64,000 nucleotides of DNA, taken from Psychrobacter sp. M13 (GTDB taxonomy: Bacteria > Pseudomonadota > Gammaproteobacteria > Pseudomonadales > Moraxellaceae). Made by a program: the position numbers and the translations under genes. The notes under the pieces were generated by a model that was not told where the DNA came from, did no database searches, and worked only from the letters and a program-made list of their open reading frames with translations. Shown here piece by piece: positions 9,407-18,707 of this stretch. The stretch is taken from NCBI RefSeq assembly GCF_030718935.1, contig NZ_CP132194.1, positions 992,001 through 1,056,000 on the forward strand, read 5' to 3'. The stretch's first letter is position 1, and each line of letters begins with the position of its first letter.

Positions 9407-10123
9407 TTATTTAACATCTTTCCAAAACTCTTTATTTAGTAAGTAAACAGGGATCAATAATACTAATAAGAAAAGAATCACGAAAAATCCAATTACTTGA
9501 CGGTCATGGCGGACAGGTTCTGCCATCCAAGCCATAAAGTTAACCAAGTCACCGACCTCAGATTCAAACTCTTCAGTACTCAAGTCTTCTTGCAGATTAT
9601 GCAATACATGAGGCATCGCTGCATTTTTTAGTACTAAGTTATTAGCACCCCAAGGACGGCTTGGATCTTCATAAAATGACAACAGGTAAGTATACACCCA
9701 GTCATCACCACGCAGACGAGTCTCAAGCGATAGATCAGGAGGCGCTGCACCGAACCAAGAGGCTTGTACTTCAGGATCAATCTCAGCATTAATATGGTCA
9801 CCGATTTGATCGGTGGTAACCATAAGATACTTTTCGACAAGCTCTGGTGGAATCTCTAAGTCTTTGGCAATACGTGAATGACGAACATACTTAGCTGAGT
9901 GACACCCAGCACAGTAGTTCATAAACATCTTTGCACCGTTTTGTAGTGAGCCTTTATTGGTAAAATCAATAGGGGCCTCGCTACAAGCTAAATGCTCAGT
10001 ATAGCCTTCTGCATTGACGAAATCACCACACTCACCACCGCCTTCTGCCATCGCATTACCAGCACTCAACATTAATGCTGCGCCTAAGCCTAAACCAGCT
10101 AGGGATTTAATTAAGGTGCTCAT
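9407..10123 (-). CDS. petC: Ubiquinol-cytochrome c reductase, cytochrome c1
   Basis: 238 residues. A signal peptide is cleaved near AGNAMA (about residue 26). The haem-binding CAGCH at residues 71-75 follows, then the MPHVL segment with a candidate axial methionine. A C-terminal membrane anchor lies at about 209-230. It is the electron-output subunit of the cytochrome bc1 complex, anchored in the inner membrane and facing the periplasm. Its ATG overlaps the petB stop in a TAATG arrangement, indicating translational coupling. Confidence 0.95.
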   Translation of the reverse strand: MSTLIKSLAGLGLGAALMLSAGNAMAEGGGECGDFVNAEGYTEHLACSEAPIDFTNKGSLQNGAKMFMNYCAGCHSAKYVRHSRIAKDLEIPPELVEKYLMVTTDQIGDHINAEIDPEVQASWFGAAPPDLSLETRLRGDDWVYTYLLSFYEDPSRPWGANNLVLKNAAMPHVLHNLQEDLSTEEFESEVGDLVNFMAWMAEPVRHDRQVIGFFVILFLLVLLIPVYLLNKEFWKDVK

Positions 10124-11349
10124 TAGTGACCTCCGGTAACGCGTTCTGGTGGCTGTTTACACGTCTCAATAGAAGTATAAAACGGCATCAATAAGAAGAA
10201 TAAGAAATACAAGACCGTGAATATCCGAGCCATAATCGTTGCAGTAGGCGTTGCAGGAGTCGCACCTAAATAGCCTAGCACCACAAAGCTAATAGCAAAT
10301 ATCGTCAAGGCAATCTTAGATAATATACCTTTGTAGCGCATAGAGCGTACAGGAGATCTATCTAACCACGGTATCAAGAACAGCACAGCAATCGCACCGC
10401 CCATAGCCACAACACCTAGGAGCTTATCAGGAACCGCACGAAGAATGGCATAAAACGGGGTGTAGTACCATACTGGTGCAATATGAGCCGGTGTTTTTAG
10501 AGCGTTTGCCGCCTCAAAGTTTGGTGGCTCTAAGAAAAATCCGCCGCCCTCTGGGAAGAAGAACACTACTGCAAAGAAGCAAATAAAGAATACGACAATA
10601 CCGATCATATCGTGCACAGTGTAGTACGGATGGAATTCGATACCATCTAAAGGCACACCGTTTTTATCTTTTAGCTTCTTAATATCAATACCATCTGGGT
10701 TGTTCGATCCCACATGATGCAAAGCTACTAGATGCATAAAGACTAAACCGACTAATACTAGCGGAATAGCGACAACGTGAAGAGCAAAGAAGCGGTTGAG
10801 TGTGATACCTGAGATAATATAATCACCACGTACCCATTCAGCTAGGCCATCACCGATGACAGGCAAAGCAGCAGGAAGGTTCAAAATAACCTGTGCGCCC
10901 CAAAATGACATGTTACCCCAAGGTAGTAGGTAACCGAAGAAACCTTCCGCCATTAAGGCTAGATAAATACCCATACCGATGAGCCAAATAAGCTCTCGCG
11001 GTTTTTGGTAAGAGCCGTATAGCAATGCACGGAACATGTGCAAATAAATCACGACAAAGAACGCCGAGGCACCCGTTGAGTGCATATAACGGATCAGCCA
11101 ACCACCTTTTACATCACGCATGATGTATTCAACTGACGCAAAAGCACCTTCAGCACTTGGGTTGTACATCATCGTAAGCCAAATACCAGTCACTAGCTGA
11201 TTGACCAATACCACCATAGACAGTACGCCAAAGAAGTACCAAAAGTTGAAGTTCTTTGGTGCATAATACTTTGACATATGGTATTCATAGGTTTCAGTCG
11301 CTGGAAAACGCGCGTCCACCCAATGCATAAGTTTTTTGCCAATACTCAT
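10123..11349 (-). CDS. petB: Ubiquinol-cytochrome c reductase, cytochrome b
   Basis: A TTG at 11364 would extend the frame by five codons. The ATG at 11349 with GGGAGG six bases upstream is a far better start, giving 408 residues. The protein is a multi-helix membrane subunit with haem-ligand histidines in RYMHSTGASAFFVVIYLHMF and in FALHVV to FMHLVALHH. The PEWY-equivalent quinol-site motif appears here as PVWYYTPFYAILR. It ends in TAATG with petC and starts 1 base after the petA stop. Confidence 0.96.
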   Translation of the reverse strand: MSIGKKLMHWVDARFPATETYEYHMSKYYAPKNFNFWYFFGVLSMVVLVNQLVTGIWLTMMYNPSAEGAFASVEYIMRDVKGGWLIRYMHSTGASAFFVVIYLHMFRALLYGSYQKPRELIWLIGMGIYLALMAEGFFGYLLPWGNMSFWGAQVILNLPAALPVIGDGLAEWVRGDYIISGITLNRFFALHVVAIPLVLVGLVFMHLVALHHVGSNNPDGIDIKKLKDKNGVPLDGIEFHPYYTVHDMIGIVVFFICFFAVVFFFPEGGGFFLEPPNFEAANALKTPAHIAPVWYYTPFYAILRAVPDKLLGVVAMGGAIAVLFLIPWLDRSPVRSMRYKGILSKIALTIFAISFVVLGYLGATPATPTATIMARIFTVLYFLFFLLMPFYTSIETCKQPPERVTGGH

Positions 11350-11350
11350 A

Positions 11351-11935
11351 CTAAGCCTCCCCAATCGTCAAGATGCTACCATCCATATTGTAATCTGGGA
11401 TAGGTAAGTTAAGTGGTGCTGGAACACCACTATAAACCCGACCCGATAAATCGTATTTGGATCCGTGACAAGGGCAGAAAAATCCACCGTACCAATCGTT
11501 ACCACCAAGATCAGCCGCACCTACATCAGGGCGATAGTTCGGTGCACAGCCTAAGTGCGTACACACGCCTTCAACCACCAATATTGATGGTTCAAGTGAG
11601 CGTGTAATATTTTTGGTATATTCAGGCTGCAGTGAGGCATCAGAATCAGGATCAGCTAACAAAGGCTTGACTGATTCCAAAGTACCTAGCATCTCCTCTG
11701 TGCGTTTAACCACAAAGATAGGCTTACCTCGATACTTGATGACGATCATTTGACCTTCTTCGACAGAACCTATATCTTGAGTTACCGCCGCTCCAGCGGC
11801 TTCTGCTTTGGCACTTGGATACCAAGAGCGCACAAAAGGAGTCGCAACAGCTGCGACTCCAGCTGCGCCAATTGCGGCAGTTGAGGCAATAAGAACTCTA
11901 CGGCGTTGTACATTAACGCCTTCGGCTTGGCTCAT
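11351..11935 (-). CDS. petA: Ubiquinol-cytochrome c reductase, Rieske Fe-S subunit
   Basis: 194 residues. The N-terminus has an RRR-containing Tat-like signal/anchor (residues 11-35). The [2Fe-2S] ligands lie in CTHLGC (C125, H127) and CPCHGS (C154, H157), with C130 and C156 as the stabilising disulfide. It delivers electrons from quinol to cytochrome c1. First gene of the petABC operon; GGAGAAAGT precedes the ATG. Confidence 0.96.
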   Translation of the reverse strand: MSQAEGVNVQRRRVLIASTAAIGAAGVAAVATPFVRSWYPSAKAEAAGAAVTQDIGSVEEGQMIVIKYRGKPIFVVKRTEEMLGTLESVKPLLADPDSDASLQPEYTKNITRSLEPSILVVEGVCTHLGCAPNYRPDVGAADLGGNDWYGGFFCPCHGSKYDLSGRVYSGVPAPLNLPIPDYNMDGSILTIGEA

Positions 11936-12162
11936 TTGTACTTTCTCCAGGTGAATGAAATGGGATTATCCCACACTGGGTTTTATGGCTTTAAGATAAA
12001 CGATATAAACGCCACATTGGCTATGCCTAATCTTGCTAATTGTTGCTATTCTAAGCTATTTCGGTCATAAAATAAATTATTGTGTTAAAAATAAAGCAGT
12101 CTTAATGGACTACATTAAGCTGTTGAATATTACAAAAGCGCTTTTCTACCTTTTATAAGTTT

Positions 12163-12190
12163 TTGACAGGCTAATGTAGTCGATTAAAAT
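12163..12190 (+). promoter_or_regulatory. Sigma-70-like promoter with no obvious gene
   Basis: TTGACA (12163-12168) and TAAAAT (12185-12190) are separated by 16 bp, close to consensus. The direction is toward the 3' end of uup. No coding frame with a ribosome site follows, so it could drive a small RNA or be fortuitous. Confidence 0.45.
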
Positions 12191-12201
12191 AAAGCTAATC
12201 A

Positions 12202-12218
12202 CCTTATAAGTTATAAGG
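12202..12218. promoter_or_regulatory. Operator-like palindrome at the orphan promoter
   Basis: CCTTATAA-G-TTATAAGG is a perfect 8-bp inverted repeat with a single central base, starting 12 bases after the -10 box. A repressor bound here would cover the expected transcription start. Confidence 0.35.
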
Positions 12219-12445
12219 ATATTTAGTAACAGCGAATGATACTAGAAATGACGACAATGTTCACTAACTTTCCATATAATTGCGTAAGCTTGACGCATAA
12301 AAAGTTACCGAAGCTTATCTTTATTTCATCATTTTTGCTATAACCATAATAGTGGCAAACTCTCGAAGTTTAAACGCTGCAAATGGAAGATGTTGTCCAA
12401 TTAACATCCATTTAAACTAAAAGTTTGCAATGCTAACGACCCGTA

Positions 12446-12467
12446 GTTGCGACATAGTAGTCGCAAC
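12446..12467. terminator. Hairpin downstream of uup
   Basis: GTTGCGAC and GTCGCAAC form a perfect 8-bp stem with a 6-nt loop 28 bp after the uup stop. No T-tract is adjacent on either strand, so termination efficiency is uncertain. Confidence 0.4.
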
Positions 12468-12495
12468 AACAGACCCTAATTATGATTGCAACCAT

Positions 12496-14436
12496 TTAGC
12501 TCTCAAGCGTTTCCCAACGTTCAAGCTTACTCATCATTTCGTCTTCGATAGCTTGCAAACGTTCACTAGCTACTGTTGCGGCATCAAAGTCATTTATGAA
12601 CCATGAGCCGTCAGCTAATTGCTCTTGTAGTTGAGCTTGTTCCGCTTCCAAATCAGCAATTTGCTTAGGTAAGTTATCAAGCTCACGCTGATCATTGAAA
12701 TTGAGCTTTTTGCTAGCTTTGTCTGGTTTAGCTGCTATAGCTGTTTTGTTTGTAGGCTTGGCTTTGCTCGCATCGCTATTAGCTTTAGCGGCTTTGGTTG
12801 CTTGCATACGGTTTTTTTGTATCAAATATTCTTGATAGCCGCCAACATATTCATCGACCACACCTTTACCGTCTGCATCTTTATCAAAGACCCAAGTGGA
12901 GGTGACCACATTATCCATAAAAGAGCGATCATGGCTAATCAATATAATAGTACCGTTGAAGCTGGCGACAGACTCTTCTAATAGCTCAAGAGTCGCCATA
13001 TCCAAGTCATTGGTTGGCTCATCGAGGATTAATATATTAGCAGGCTTGAGTAGTTGCTTGGCGAGCAACACTCGGTTACGCTCACCACCTGATAAAGCCT
13101 TGACAGGGGTACGCGCGCGCTCTGGGGCAAACAGGAAGTCCTGTAAATAGCTCATAATATGAGTTCTACGGCCACCAACGTCTACAAAGTCTGAGCCTTC
13201 TGAGACGTTTTGTGCCACGCTTGCCTCAAGATCTAGCTGATCGCGCAACTGATCAAAAAAGGCAATCTTCAAGTTAGTTCCCAGCTCTACTTTACCGCTT
13301 TGGGTCACTTCATCATCAGACATATCAAGCAGGGCTTTAATTAAAGTGGTTTTACCTGCACCGTTTGGCCCGATGATACCAATTTTATCGCCGCGCATAA
13401 TAGTGGTGCTAAAGTTATCAACCAATACATTACCGTCATATTCAAGATGCAAGTCTTTGACTTTACAGACCAGCTTACCGCTTTTTTCACCAGTATCCAT
13501 GGTGATATTGACATTGCCGACTTGCTCACGACGTCCGCCACGCTCTTCACGTAATGCTTTTAGTTCACGCACGCGTCCCTCATTACGGGTACGGCGGGCT
13601 TTGATACCTTGACGAATCCAGACTTCTTCTTGCGCTAATTTTTTATCAAAGTTGGCATTGTTTTTCTCTTCAGCCAATAGCTGTAGCTCTTTGAGCTCCT
13701 GATAACGTGCGTAACCTTTTGCGCCTTGGGTCACATCATAGCTGGTCAATAGACCACGATCTAACTCAACGATACGCGTCGCTAATTTATTAACAAAGGC
13801 TCTATCATGGGTGACAAATAGTAAAGTCAAACCTTGCCATTCTAATAAAAAGCGCTCAAGCCATTCAATACTATCAACATCTAAATGGTTAGTCGGCTCA
13901 TCGAGCAGTAATACATCAGGCTTCGTCACCAGTGATCTTGCCAGTAACACCCGACGCTTACGTCCGCCTGATAGTGACGATAAGTCGTCGTTAGGATCTA
14001 AGCCCATGGTAGTAATTAATCGGGTTGCTTCACGTTCCAAATCCCAACCGTGCACCGCATCAATATCGTGTTGCAAAGTCGCCATGCGCTCACAAGCATC
14101 CATATCGCCATCAGCACATAGATCCGTCTGCTCATTGTACTTAATCAGCAAATCCGCGGTACGGCGACTACCACCCATAACGATATCTAATATGCGACCA
14201 CTAGTTTCAGGGACGTCTTGCTCAAGCATAGCGACGCTCACACTGCTACTAGTGATAACCTCACCGCTATCTGGCTGCAAGCTACCATTGATAAGCTTAA
14301 ATAAAGTGGATTTGCCTTCACCATTACGACCGATTAAACACACACGCTCACCCGCGTCAATGCTAAAATCAATGCCGTCAAGAACAGGAGCCACGCCAAA
14401 AGCGAGATGAATATCTTTTAAATGTATCAGTGCCAT
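12496..14436 (-). CDS. uup: ABC-F family ATPase Uup
   Basis: 646 residues, no membrane segments. Two ATPase cassettes: Walker A GRNGEGKST (36-44) with signature LSGGRKRR and LLLDEPTNHLD, and a second GPNGAGKTT (356-364) with LSGGERNR and LILDEPTNDLD. The interdomain linker (about 240-310) is charged and helical. A Lys/Ala-rich stretch leads to a C-terminal coiled coil (about 580-640), the Uup-type DNA/ribosome-binding tail. ABC-F proteins act on the ribosome; Uup is also linked to DNA-structure stability. Transcribed divergently from slyX. Confidence 0.93.
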   Translation of the reverse strand: MALIHLKDIHLAFGVAPVLDGIDFSIDAGERVCLIGRNGEGKSTLFKLINGSLQPDSGEVITSSSVSVAMLEQDVPETSGRILDIVMGGSRRTADLLIKYNEQTDLCADGDMDACERMATLQHDIDAVHGWDLEREATRLITTMGLDPNDDLSSLSGGRKRRVLLARSLVTKPDVLLLDEPTNHLDVDSIEWLERFLLEWQGLTLLFVTHDRAFVNKLATRIVELDRGLLTSYDVTQGAKGYARYQELKELQLLAEEKNNANFDKKLAQEEVWIRQGIKARRTRNEGRVRELKALREERGGRREQVGNVNITMDTGEKSGKLVCKVKDLHLEYDGNVLVDNFSTTIMRGDKIGIIGPNGAGKTTLIKALLDMSDDEVTQSGKVELGTNLKIAFFDQLRDQLDLEASVAQNVSEGSDFVDVGGRRTHIMSYLQDFLFAPERARTPVKALSGGERNRVLLAKQLLKPANILILDEPTNDLDMATLELLEESVASFNGTIILISHDRSFMDNVVTSTWVFDKDADGKGVVDEYVGGYQEYLIQKNRMQATKAAKANSDASKAKPTNKTAIAAKPDKASKKLNFNDQRELDNLPKQIADLEAEQAQLQEQLADGSWFINDFDAATVASERLQAIEDEMMSKLERWETLES

Positions 14437-14698
14437 AAATTGTCTTATGCTTGTGTTGAGTAAAAAGTTATTGAGTAAAAATTTTTGGTCAAAATAGAGT
14501 AGATAGTGATAGCCGTTTTAGCAAAATAATAGCTATCGCTAAAGCGCTCGCATTATAACATGACCTCAGGTGACTTTGACGTAATGCCAAAAACTTTATC
14601 CTTATCACTATTTTTATTACTACAAAGCAGGATAATAAAAACTCTCATCCCATGGGTTCTATCATCATATAAGTATTATAACCATTATCGAGAACACT

Positions 14699-14971
14699 AT
14701 GAATAAAGCAATCGTGCCGCCTACAACCGATACCAAGCTGCAAAACCAGCCCCAAGCCGAACTCAGTGAGCAAATGATTGAGCTACAAATGAGTATGGCC
14801 CATCTTGAGATGACCGTAGAGCGACTGGATCACGTTATTACCCAGCAGGATAAACATATTCGAGATCTGCAACGACAGCTGCAACTGGTCTATAAACAAA
14901 TTGAGGGTCAAAGTGCTGATGAAGGTATTGCGCCGTTTGATGTCATGGCTGATAGACCACCGCACTATTAA
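14699..14971 (+). CDS. slyX: SlyX family protein
   Basis: 90 residues, mostly a coiled coil (about 20-70: QMSMAHLEMTVERLDHVI and QQDKHIRDLQRQL). The C-terminal PFDVMADRPPHY matches the RPPHY ending typical of SlyX. The family is small, cytosolic and of unknown function. GAGAACACT precedes the ATG. Confidence 0.85.
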   Translation: MNKAIVPPTTDTKLQNQPQAELSEQMIELQMSMAHLEMTVERLDHVITQQDKHIRDLQRQLQLVYKQIEGQSADEGIAPFDVMADRPPHY

Positions 14972-14999
14972 TAGCAGAGTAGATAACAGCAGAGTAGGC

Positions 15000-15037
15000 A
15001 ATAGCACAGTCAGTAATAGAATAAATGCTGTGCTATT
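15000..15037 (+). terminator. Hairpin after slyX
   Basis: AATAGCACAG (15000-15009) and CTGTGCTATT (15028-15037) form a perfect 10-bp stem with an 18-nt loop, 29 bp after the slyX stop. The T-tract is weak. Short degenerate direct repeats of the type ATARCAGAGTAG precede it. Confidence 0.5.
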
Positions 15038-15226
15038 AGTCATTATCTATTTATTAGATAAATATATCTCTCATGACTGATTGGTCATAACATGGAAATA
15101 GCGCACTTTTGTAGTTGTCTTACGCTCTAAAAGCCATTAACATCCTTCGGTTATAATGCTGCTCTGTTACCACATGTTGGAGTAGGGTGTTAATTAAGGT
15201 GTTAAAGAATCATTTTGGGGGTTACA

Positions 15227-16480
15227 TTGAAAACTATTATACAGAACGCTTTTCCGATGAAAAATATTGTTATGGCTATCGCCGCCTTTTCTATCGCTAG
15301 CACGGCTAATGCTGCGGGTCTTGATCGTTCAGGTCAAGATATCACTGCCTTTTTACAAGATGGCTTGTATGCCGAGGCCAGCTATACTTATCTAGATGCT
15401 GACGTGACAGGTAACGACGCCTCAGGTAATAATATCGATGATATCGCTGAGTCTTATGACTTTTTTCGTTATGGGGTAAAAGCGGATATCAATGACATCT
15501 TTAGTGTAGGCGTGCTATATGACGAGCCGTTTGGCGCAGCAGCCGACTATCAAGGCGATAGTAATTTTGTCGATAAAAATCCTGCTTCACCTAGAAATGG
15601 CGAAGGTACTAATGTTGAAGTTCGTACTGAAAGCCTCACTGGTATCCTTGGCGCAAAACTTGGTGCCAATAAAAACTTCCAAATATATGGTGGCCCAGTC
15701 GCCCAACGTGTCCAAGCAGATGTCAAGTTGCGCGGTACAGCTTATGAAGCAGCTAACGGTTATACGACTCATATCAGTACCGATCAAGACTATGGCTGGC
15801 TAGCTGGCATAGCGTATAGCAAGCCTGAAATAGCACTACAAGCCGCATTGACTTATCGTTCTGAGATTGAGCATACCTCGAATGCTGCTGAAATTTATCC
15901 CTTGGCAACGGTAGTAGGTGGCTCTATACCACCAGTAGCTGGTGGACCGTTTGCATTTCCAACAAACAGAAGTGGTGATATTGAGATAACAACGCCTAAA
16001 TCTGTAAACTTTGATTTTCAAACGGGTATCAACCCAACGACTTTAGCTACTGCAAAAGTACGCTGGGTGCCATGGAGTGACTTTGCCATTGTACCGTCAT
16101 TATATAATGAGGTGAGTACTGCTAATCCTGCCTATCGTCCTGATGGTTTGCCGTTAGTAAGCTATGATAAAGATCAATGGTTAGTGGAATTAGGTCTTGC
16201 TAAGCGTCTGACGCCAGCATTAGCAGTAACCGGTAATATTGGCTGGGATAGCGGCGCTGGCGATCCAGTAACCTCATTGGGCCCTATTGACGGCTACTAT
16301 AGCGTAGGTCTTGGCGCTAAATACAACGTCACTGAGAATTGGGCCGTATCTGCTGGCGGTAAGTATTTGTGGTTTGGTGATGCAGAGGGTCAGATACCTT
16401 CAAAAACCATCGTTGGAGAGTTTGAGGATAATGATGGCTATGCACTCGGCCTAAAGCTATCTTATCAAGCCAAGCAATAA
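15227..16480 (+). CDS. FadL/OmpP1-family outer membrane protein, copy 1
   Basis: The TTG at 15227 is chosen because GGGGG lies six bases upstream; it gives 417 residues with a signal peptide cleaved after STANA (about residue 29). An upstream TTG (15215) and an internal ATG (15257) are alternatives. The mature protein begins AGLDRSGQ and is a beta-barrel of the FadL/TodX type, with YDFFRYGVKADIND, IGILYDEPFGAA-like and YSVGLGAKYNVTENWAVSAGGKYLWFGD strands. Members transport long-chain fatty acids or other hydrophobic compounds across the outer membrane. The neighbouring downstream gene is a paralogue. Substrate cannot be read from sequence. Confidence 0.85.
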   Translation: MKTIIQNAFPMKNIVMAIAAFSIASTANAAGLDRSGQDITAFLQDGLYAEASYTYLDADVTGNDASGNNIDDIAESYDFFRYGVKADINDIFSVGVLYDEPFGAAADYQGDSNFVDKNPASPRNGEGTNVEVRTESLTGILGAKLGANKNFQIYGGPVAQRVQADVKLRGTAYEAANGYTTHISTDQDYGWLAGIAYSKPEIALQAALTYRSEIEHTSNAAEIYPLATVVGGSIPPVAGGPFAFPTNRSGDIEITTPKSVNFDFQTGINPTTLATAKVRWVPWSDFAIVPSLYNEVSTANPAYRPDGLPLVSYDKDQWLVELGLAKRLTPALAVTGNIGWDSGAGDPVTSLGPIDGYYSVGLGAKYNVTENWAVSAGGKYLWFGDAEGQIPSKTIVGEFEDNDGYALGLKLSYQAKQ

Positions 16481-16804
16481 CTTATAGACTGAGCAATAAG
16501 CTCAACATTTATTGATACAGTTGATTTATATGCGGCTGCGGTTATTACAATGGTTATTAATCTAAAAGGCGATCCCAAGGGGTCGCTTTTTTATATCTAT
16601 AAAAAATCGTTATTTAAGCGATAGATTCTTAACATCTTTATAAATAGTATTTGTACTGTGTAGTCATATTAGAGAAATAAAGTACTTTAATTGTTGTTTT
16701 AGTGTCAGAAAGCCATTACTATTCAATTCAGGACGCCGTTTTTATATTTAGTAACAACTTAATTATACTAACGGCAAAACAATGCGGATGTTTGGAGAGA
16801 TACA
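16481..16804. other. Intergenic region between FadL paralogues
   Basis: Holds the terminator at 16569-16592 and an A+T-rich stretch that should carry the promoter for copy 2. I see no gene, and no operator strong enough to name. Confidence 0.5.
16569..16592 (+). terminator. Terminator after FadL copy 1
   Basis: GCGATCCC and GGGGTCGC pair around a 2-nt loop (one G-T), followed by a TTTTTT run. Almost the same terminator follows copy 2, consistent with duplication of the whole transcription unit. Confidence 0.85.
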
Positions 16805-18250
16805 ATGCGCCCTACCTTTCACTTAAAAACCCTTGCGGTAGCAGTTGCTGCTTTTTCTGTCGCTAGTGCGGCTAGTGCAGCCGGCCTTGATCGTTCAGGT
16901 CAAGATGTTACAGCTTTTTTCCAAGATGGCCTATATGCTGAAACGGTATATACGTATATTGATGCCGACGTCAGTGGCAAAGACAGTGCTAACGTGATTC
17001 CTACTAGCAATACTTATGTTGAAGGCGGTAATACTGGTGATATTGCTGAAGATTATGACTTTTTTCGTTATGGCGTAAAAGCAGATATCAATGATACCTT
17101 TAGTATTGGTATTTTATATGATGAGCCATTTGGTGCTGCTGCTGAATATACTGAAGGCAATTTTGTAGCTCAAACTGGCGACAATCGTGATGCTACTATT
17201 GCAGCTATTTCTGGAGGTGCTATTGGTCCAGGTGGACCATTTGGAGCAGCAGCTAGTGACTTTGCATCGGCGCAAACCACAGTAAATAATCTCCAACTAG
17301 CATCAACCACTCGTCCTTTGACCCCTACGGAACTGTTTACTTTACAAACTTTAGCTCCAGCAGTCGGTATTGTAAATGGTGAGTTTGGTACAGCTGGTGA
17401 AAATACTAACGTTGAAGTACGTAGTGAAAACTTAACCGCACTATTAGGTATGAAGTTTGGCGCTAATAAAAACTTCCAGATATATGGTGGTCCAGTCGCC
17501 CAGCGTATTCAAGCTGAAGTGGCACTTCGCGGACTAGCCTATGGTCCAGCTAGTGGTTATACCTCAAACAGTAATCCTGATATGGATTATGGCTATATAG
17601 CCGGTATTGCTTATAGTAAGCCTGAGATCGCCTTAAAAGCAGCTTTGACGTATCGCTCAGAGATTGATCATGATGTAACGATATCTGAAACTTATCCGCT
17701 AGCAGGCACATTGGCAGGCAATCCAGCTGCGGCCACTCAAGTTAATGAATATCAAATCACTACTCCAAAATCAATTAACTTTGATTTTCAAACGGGTCTG
17801 AATCCAACCACGTTAGCAACAGCTAAAGTGCGTTGGGTACCTTGGAGTGACTTCTCTATCGTGCCACCATTATATAATGGCGTTAGTAAACGCAGTTTTG
17901 GTCCTGACGGCTTAGCTTTAGTCGATTATGATGACGACCAGTATCAAGTAGAAGTCGGTATTGCCAAGCGTTTAGCGCCAGCGCTTGCAGTTAGTGGTAC
18001 AGTAGGTTGGGATAGTGGTGCTGGTGATCCAACCACTTCGTTAGGTCCTATCGAGGGCTATTACAGCGTCGGTCTTGGTGCTAAGTATAATGTAACTGAG
18101 AACTGGGCAGTATCCGCTGGTGGCAAATACTTATGGTTCGGTGATGCACAAGGCCGATTACCATCAGGTAAAATCGTTGCTGACTTTGAAGATAACGACG
18201 GCTTTATCTTAGGGGCGAAGATCTCTTATCAAGCTAAGCAAGGCTTCTAA
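16805..18250 (+). CDS. FadL/OmpP1-family outer membrane protein, copy 2
   Basis: 481 residues with a signal peptide ending ASAASA (about residue 26) and the same mature start AGLDRSGQ as copy 1. TTTGGAGAG gives a good ribosome site. It is colinear with copy 1 but carries extra sequence in the first third (about residues 115-195, rich in Ala/Gly/Thr), probably an enlarged surface loop, and a few extra residues near 55-70. C-terminal strands are nearly identical to copy 1, ending SYQAKQGF with a terminal aromatic residue as outer-membrane proteins require. Probably a hydrophobic-compound or fatty-acid channel. Confidence 0.86.
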   Translation: MRPTFHLKTLAVAVAAFSVASAASAAGLDRSGQDVTAFFQDGLYAETVYTYIDADVSGKDSANVIPTSNTYVEGGNTGDIAEDYDFFRYGVKADINDTFSIGILYDEPFGAAAEYTEGNFVAQTGDNRDATIAAISGGAIGPGGPFGAAASDFASAQTTVNNLQLASTTRPLTPTELFTLQTLAPAVGIVNGEFGTAGENTNVEVRSENLTALLGMKFGANKNFQIYGGPVAQRIQAEVALRGLAYGPASGYTSNSNPDMDYGYIAGIAYSKPEIALKAALTYRSEIDHDVTISETYPLAGTLAGNPAAATQVNEYQITTPKSINFDFQTGLNPTTLATAKVRWVPWSDFSIVPPLYNGVSKRSFGPDGLALVDYDDDQYQVEVGIAKRLAPALAVSGTVGWDSGAGDPTTSLGPIEGYYSVGLGAKYNVTENWAVSAGGKYLWFGDAQGRLPSGKIVADFEDNDGFILGAKISYQAKQGF

Positions 18251-18282
18251 GCTTTAAGTCTGTGGTAGAAACCATTTGAAAA

Positions 18283-18314
18283 TAAAAAAGCGATCCTAAG
18301 GGGTCGCTTTTTTA
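18283..18314 (+). terminator. Terminator after FadL copy 2
   Basis: AAAAAAGCGATCC and GGGGTCGCTTTTTT form a strong hairpin 33 bp after the stop codon, followed by a T-run. Confidence 0.88.
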
Positions 18315-18642
18315 TGGCTGTTATTTATCTACATCATTCAAAACCTAAGCATATCCAGCGCATTAGCTTTACTACCTATAGTTTTTATCATTGCACATCA
18401 TACAACTTATCACTGAAATAGAACTTATGTTTTTGAAAGGTAAAGTAGATAAGTAACAACATAAGCAAAAGCGCTGGGCTAAAAGCCTCAGCCGACAGTA
18501 ATTTGCCTATTTAAGATTGACTGCTTACAAGAGGTCATACCTTTGCAAAGTGGTTAGCTGGAGGTAGGCAATATATCAGGCACTATTAGAACATCCTATA
18601 TTTCTATCAATAGAAGCTGTTTACACTATTAAAACTGCCAAT

Positions 18643-18675
18643 AAAAAACCTCGCTACTAGAGTAGTAACGAAGTT
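18643..18675 (-). terminator. Terminator after putP
   Basis: On the minus strand CTTCGTTACTA and AGTAGCGAGG form a stem with a short loop, followed by TTTTTTA. It begins 33 bases after the putP stop. Confidence 0.85.
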
Positions 18676-18707
18676 TGTAGTTATGACTTATGATAAGTAC
18701 ATACGAC

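Larger units (their letters stand above)
11936..12495. other. petABC upstream region with palindromes and an orphan promoter
   Basis: No supported protein gene lies in this 560-bp gap. It holds a 10-bp inverted repeat (GACTACATTA at 12108-12117 with its complement at 12172-12181), a 12-bp palindrome AAAAGCGCTTTT at 12134-12145, a plus-strand promoter at 12163-12190 with an adjacent palindrome, and an 8-bp hairpin at 12446-12467 just after the uup stop. A 35-codon frame at 12237-12341 lacks a placed ribosome site. Confidence 0.55.
18251..18707. other. Intergenic region between convergent fadL2 and putP
   Basis: Terminators lie at both ends (18283-18314 plus, 18643-18675 minus). I see nothing convincing in the roughly 330 bases between them. 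Confidence 0.5.

Noticed and set aside
12237..12341. 35-codon frame after the orphan promoter
   Set aside because: The only AAGGA lies 17 bases away and the peptide has no features; an untranslated RNA is at least as likely.
13811..14410. 199-codon antisense frame within uup
   Set aside because: A mirror of uup codons, low-complexity Ser-rich and without start signals.
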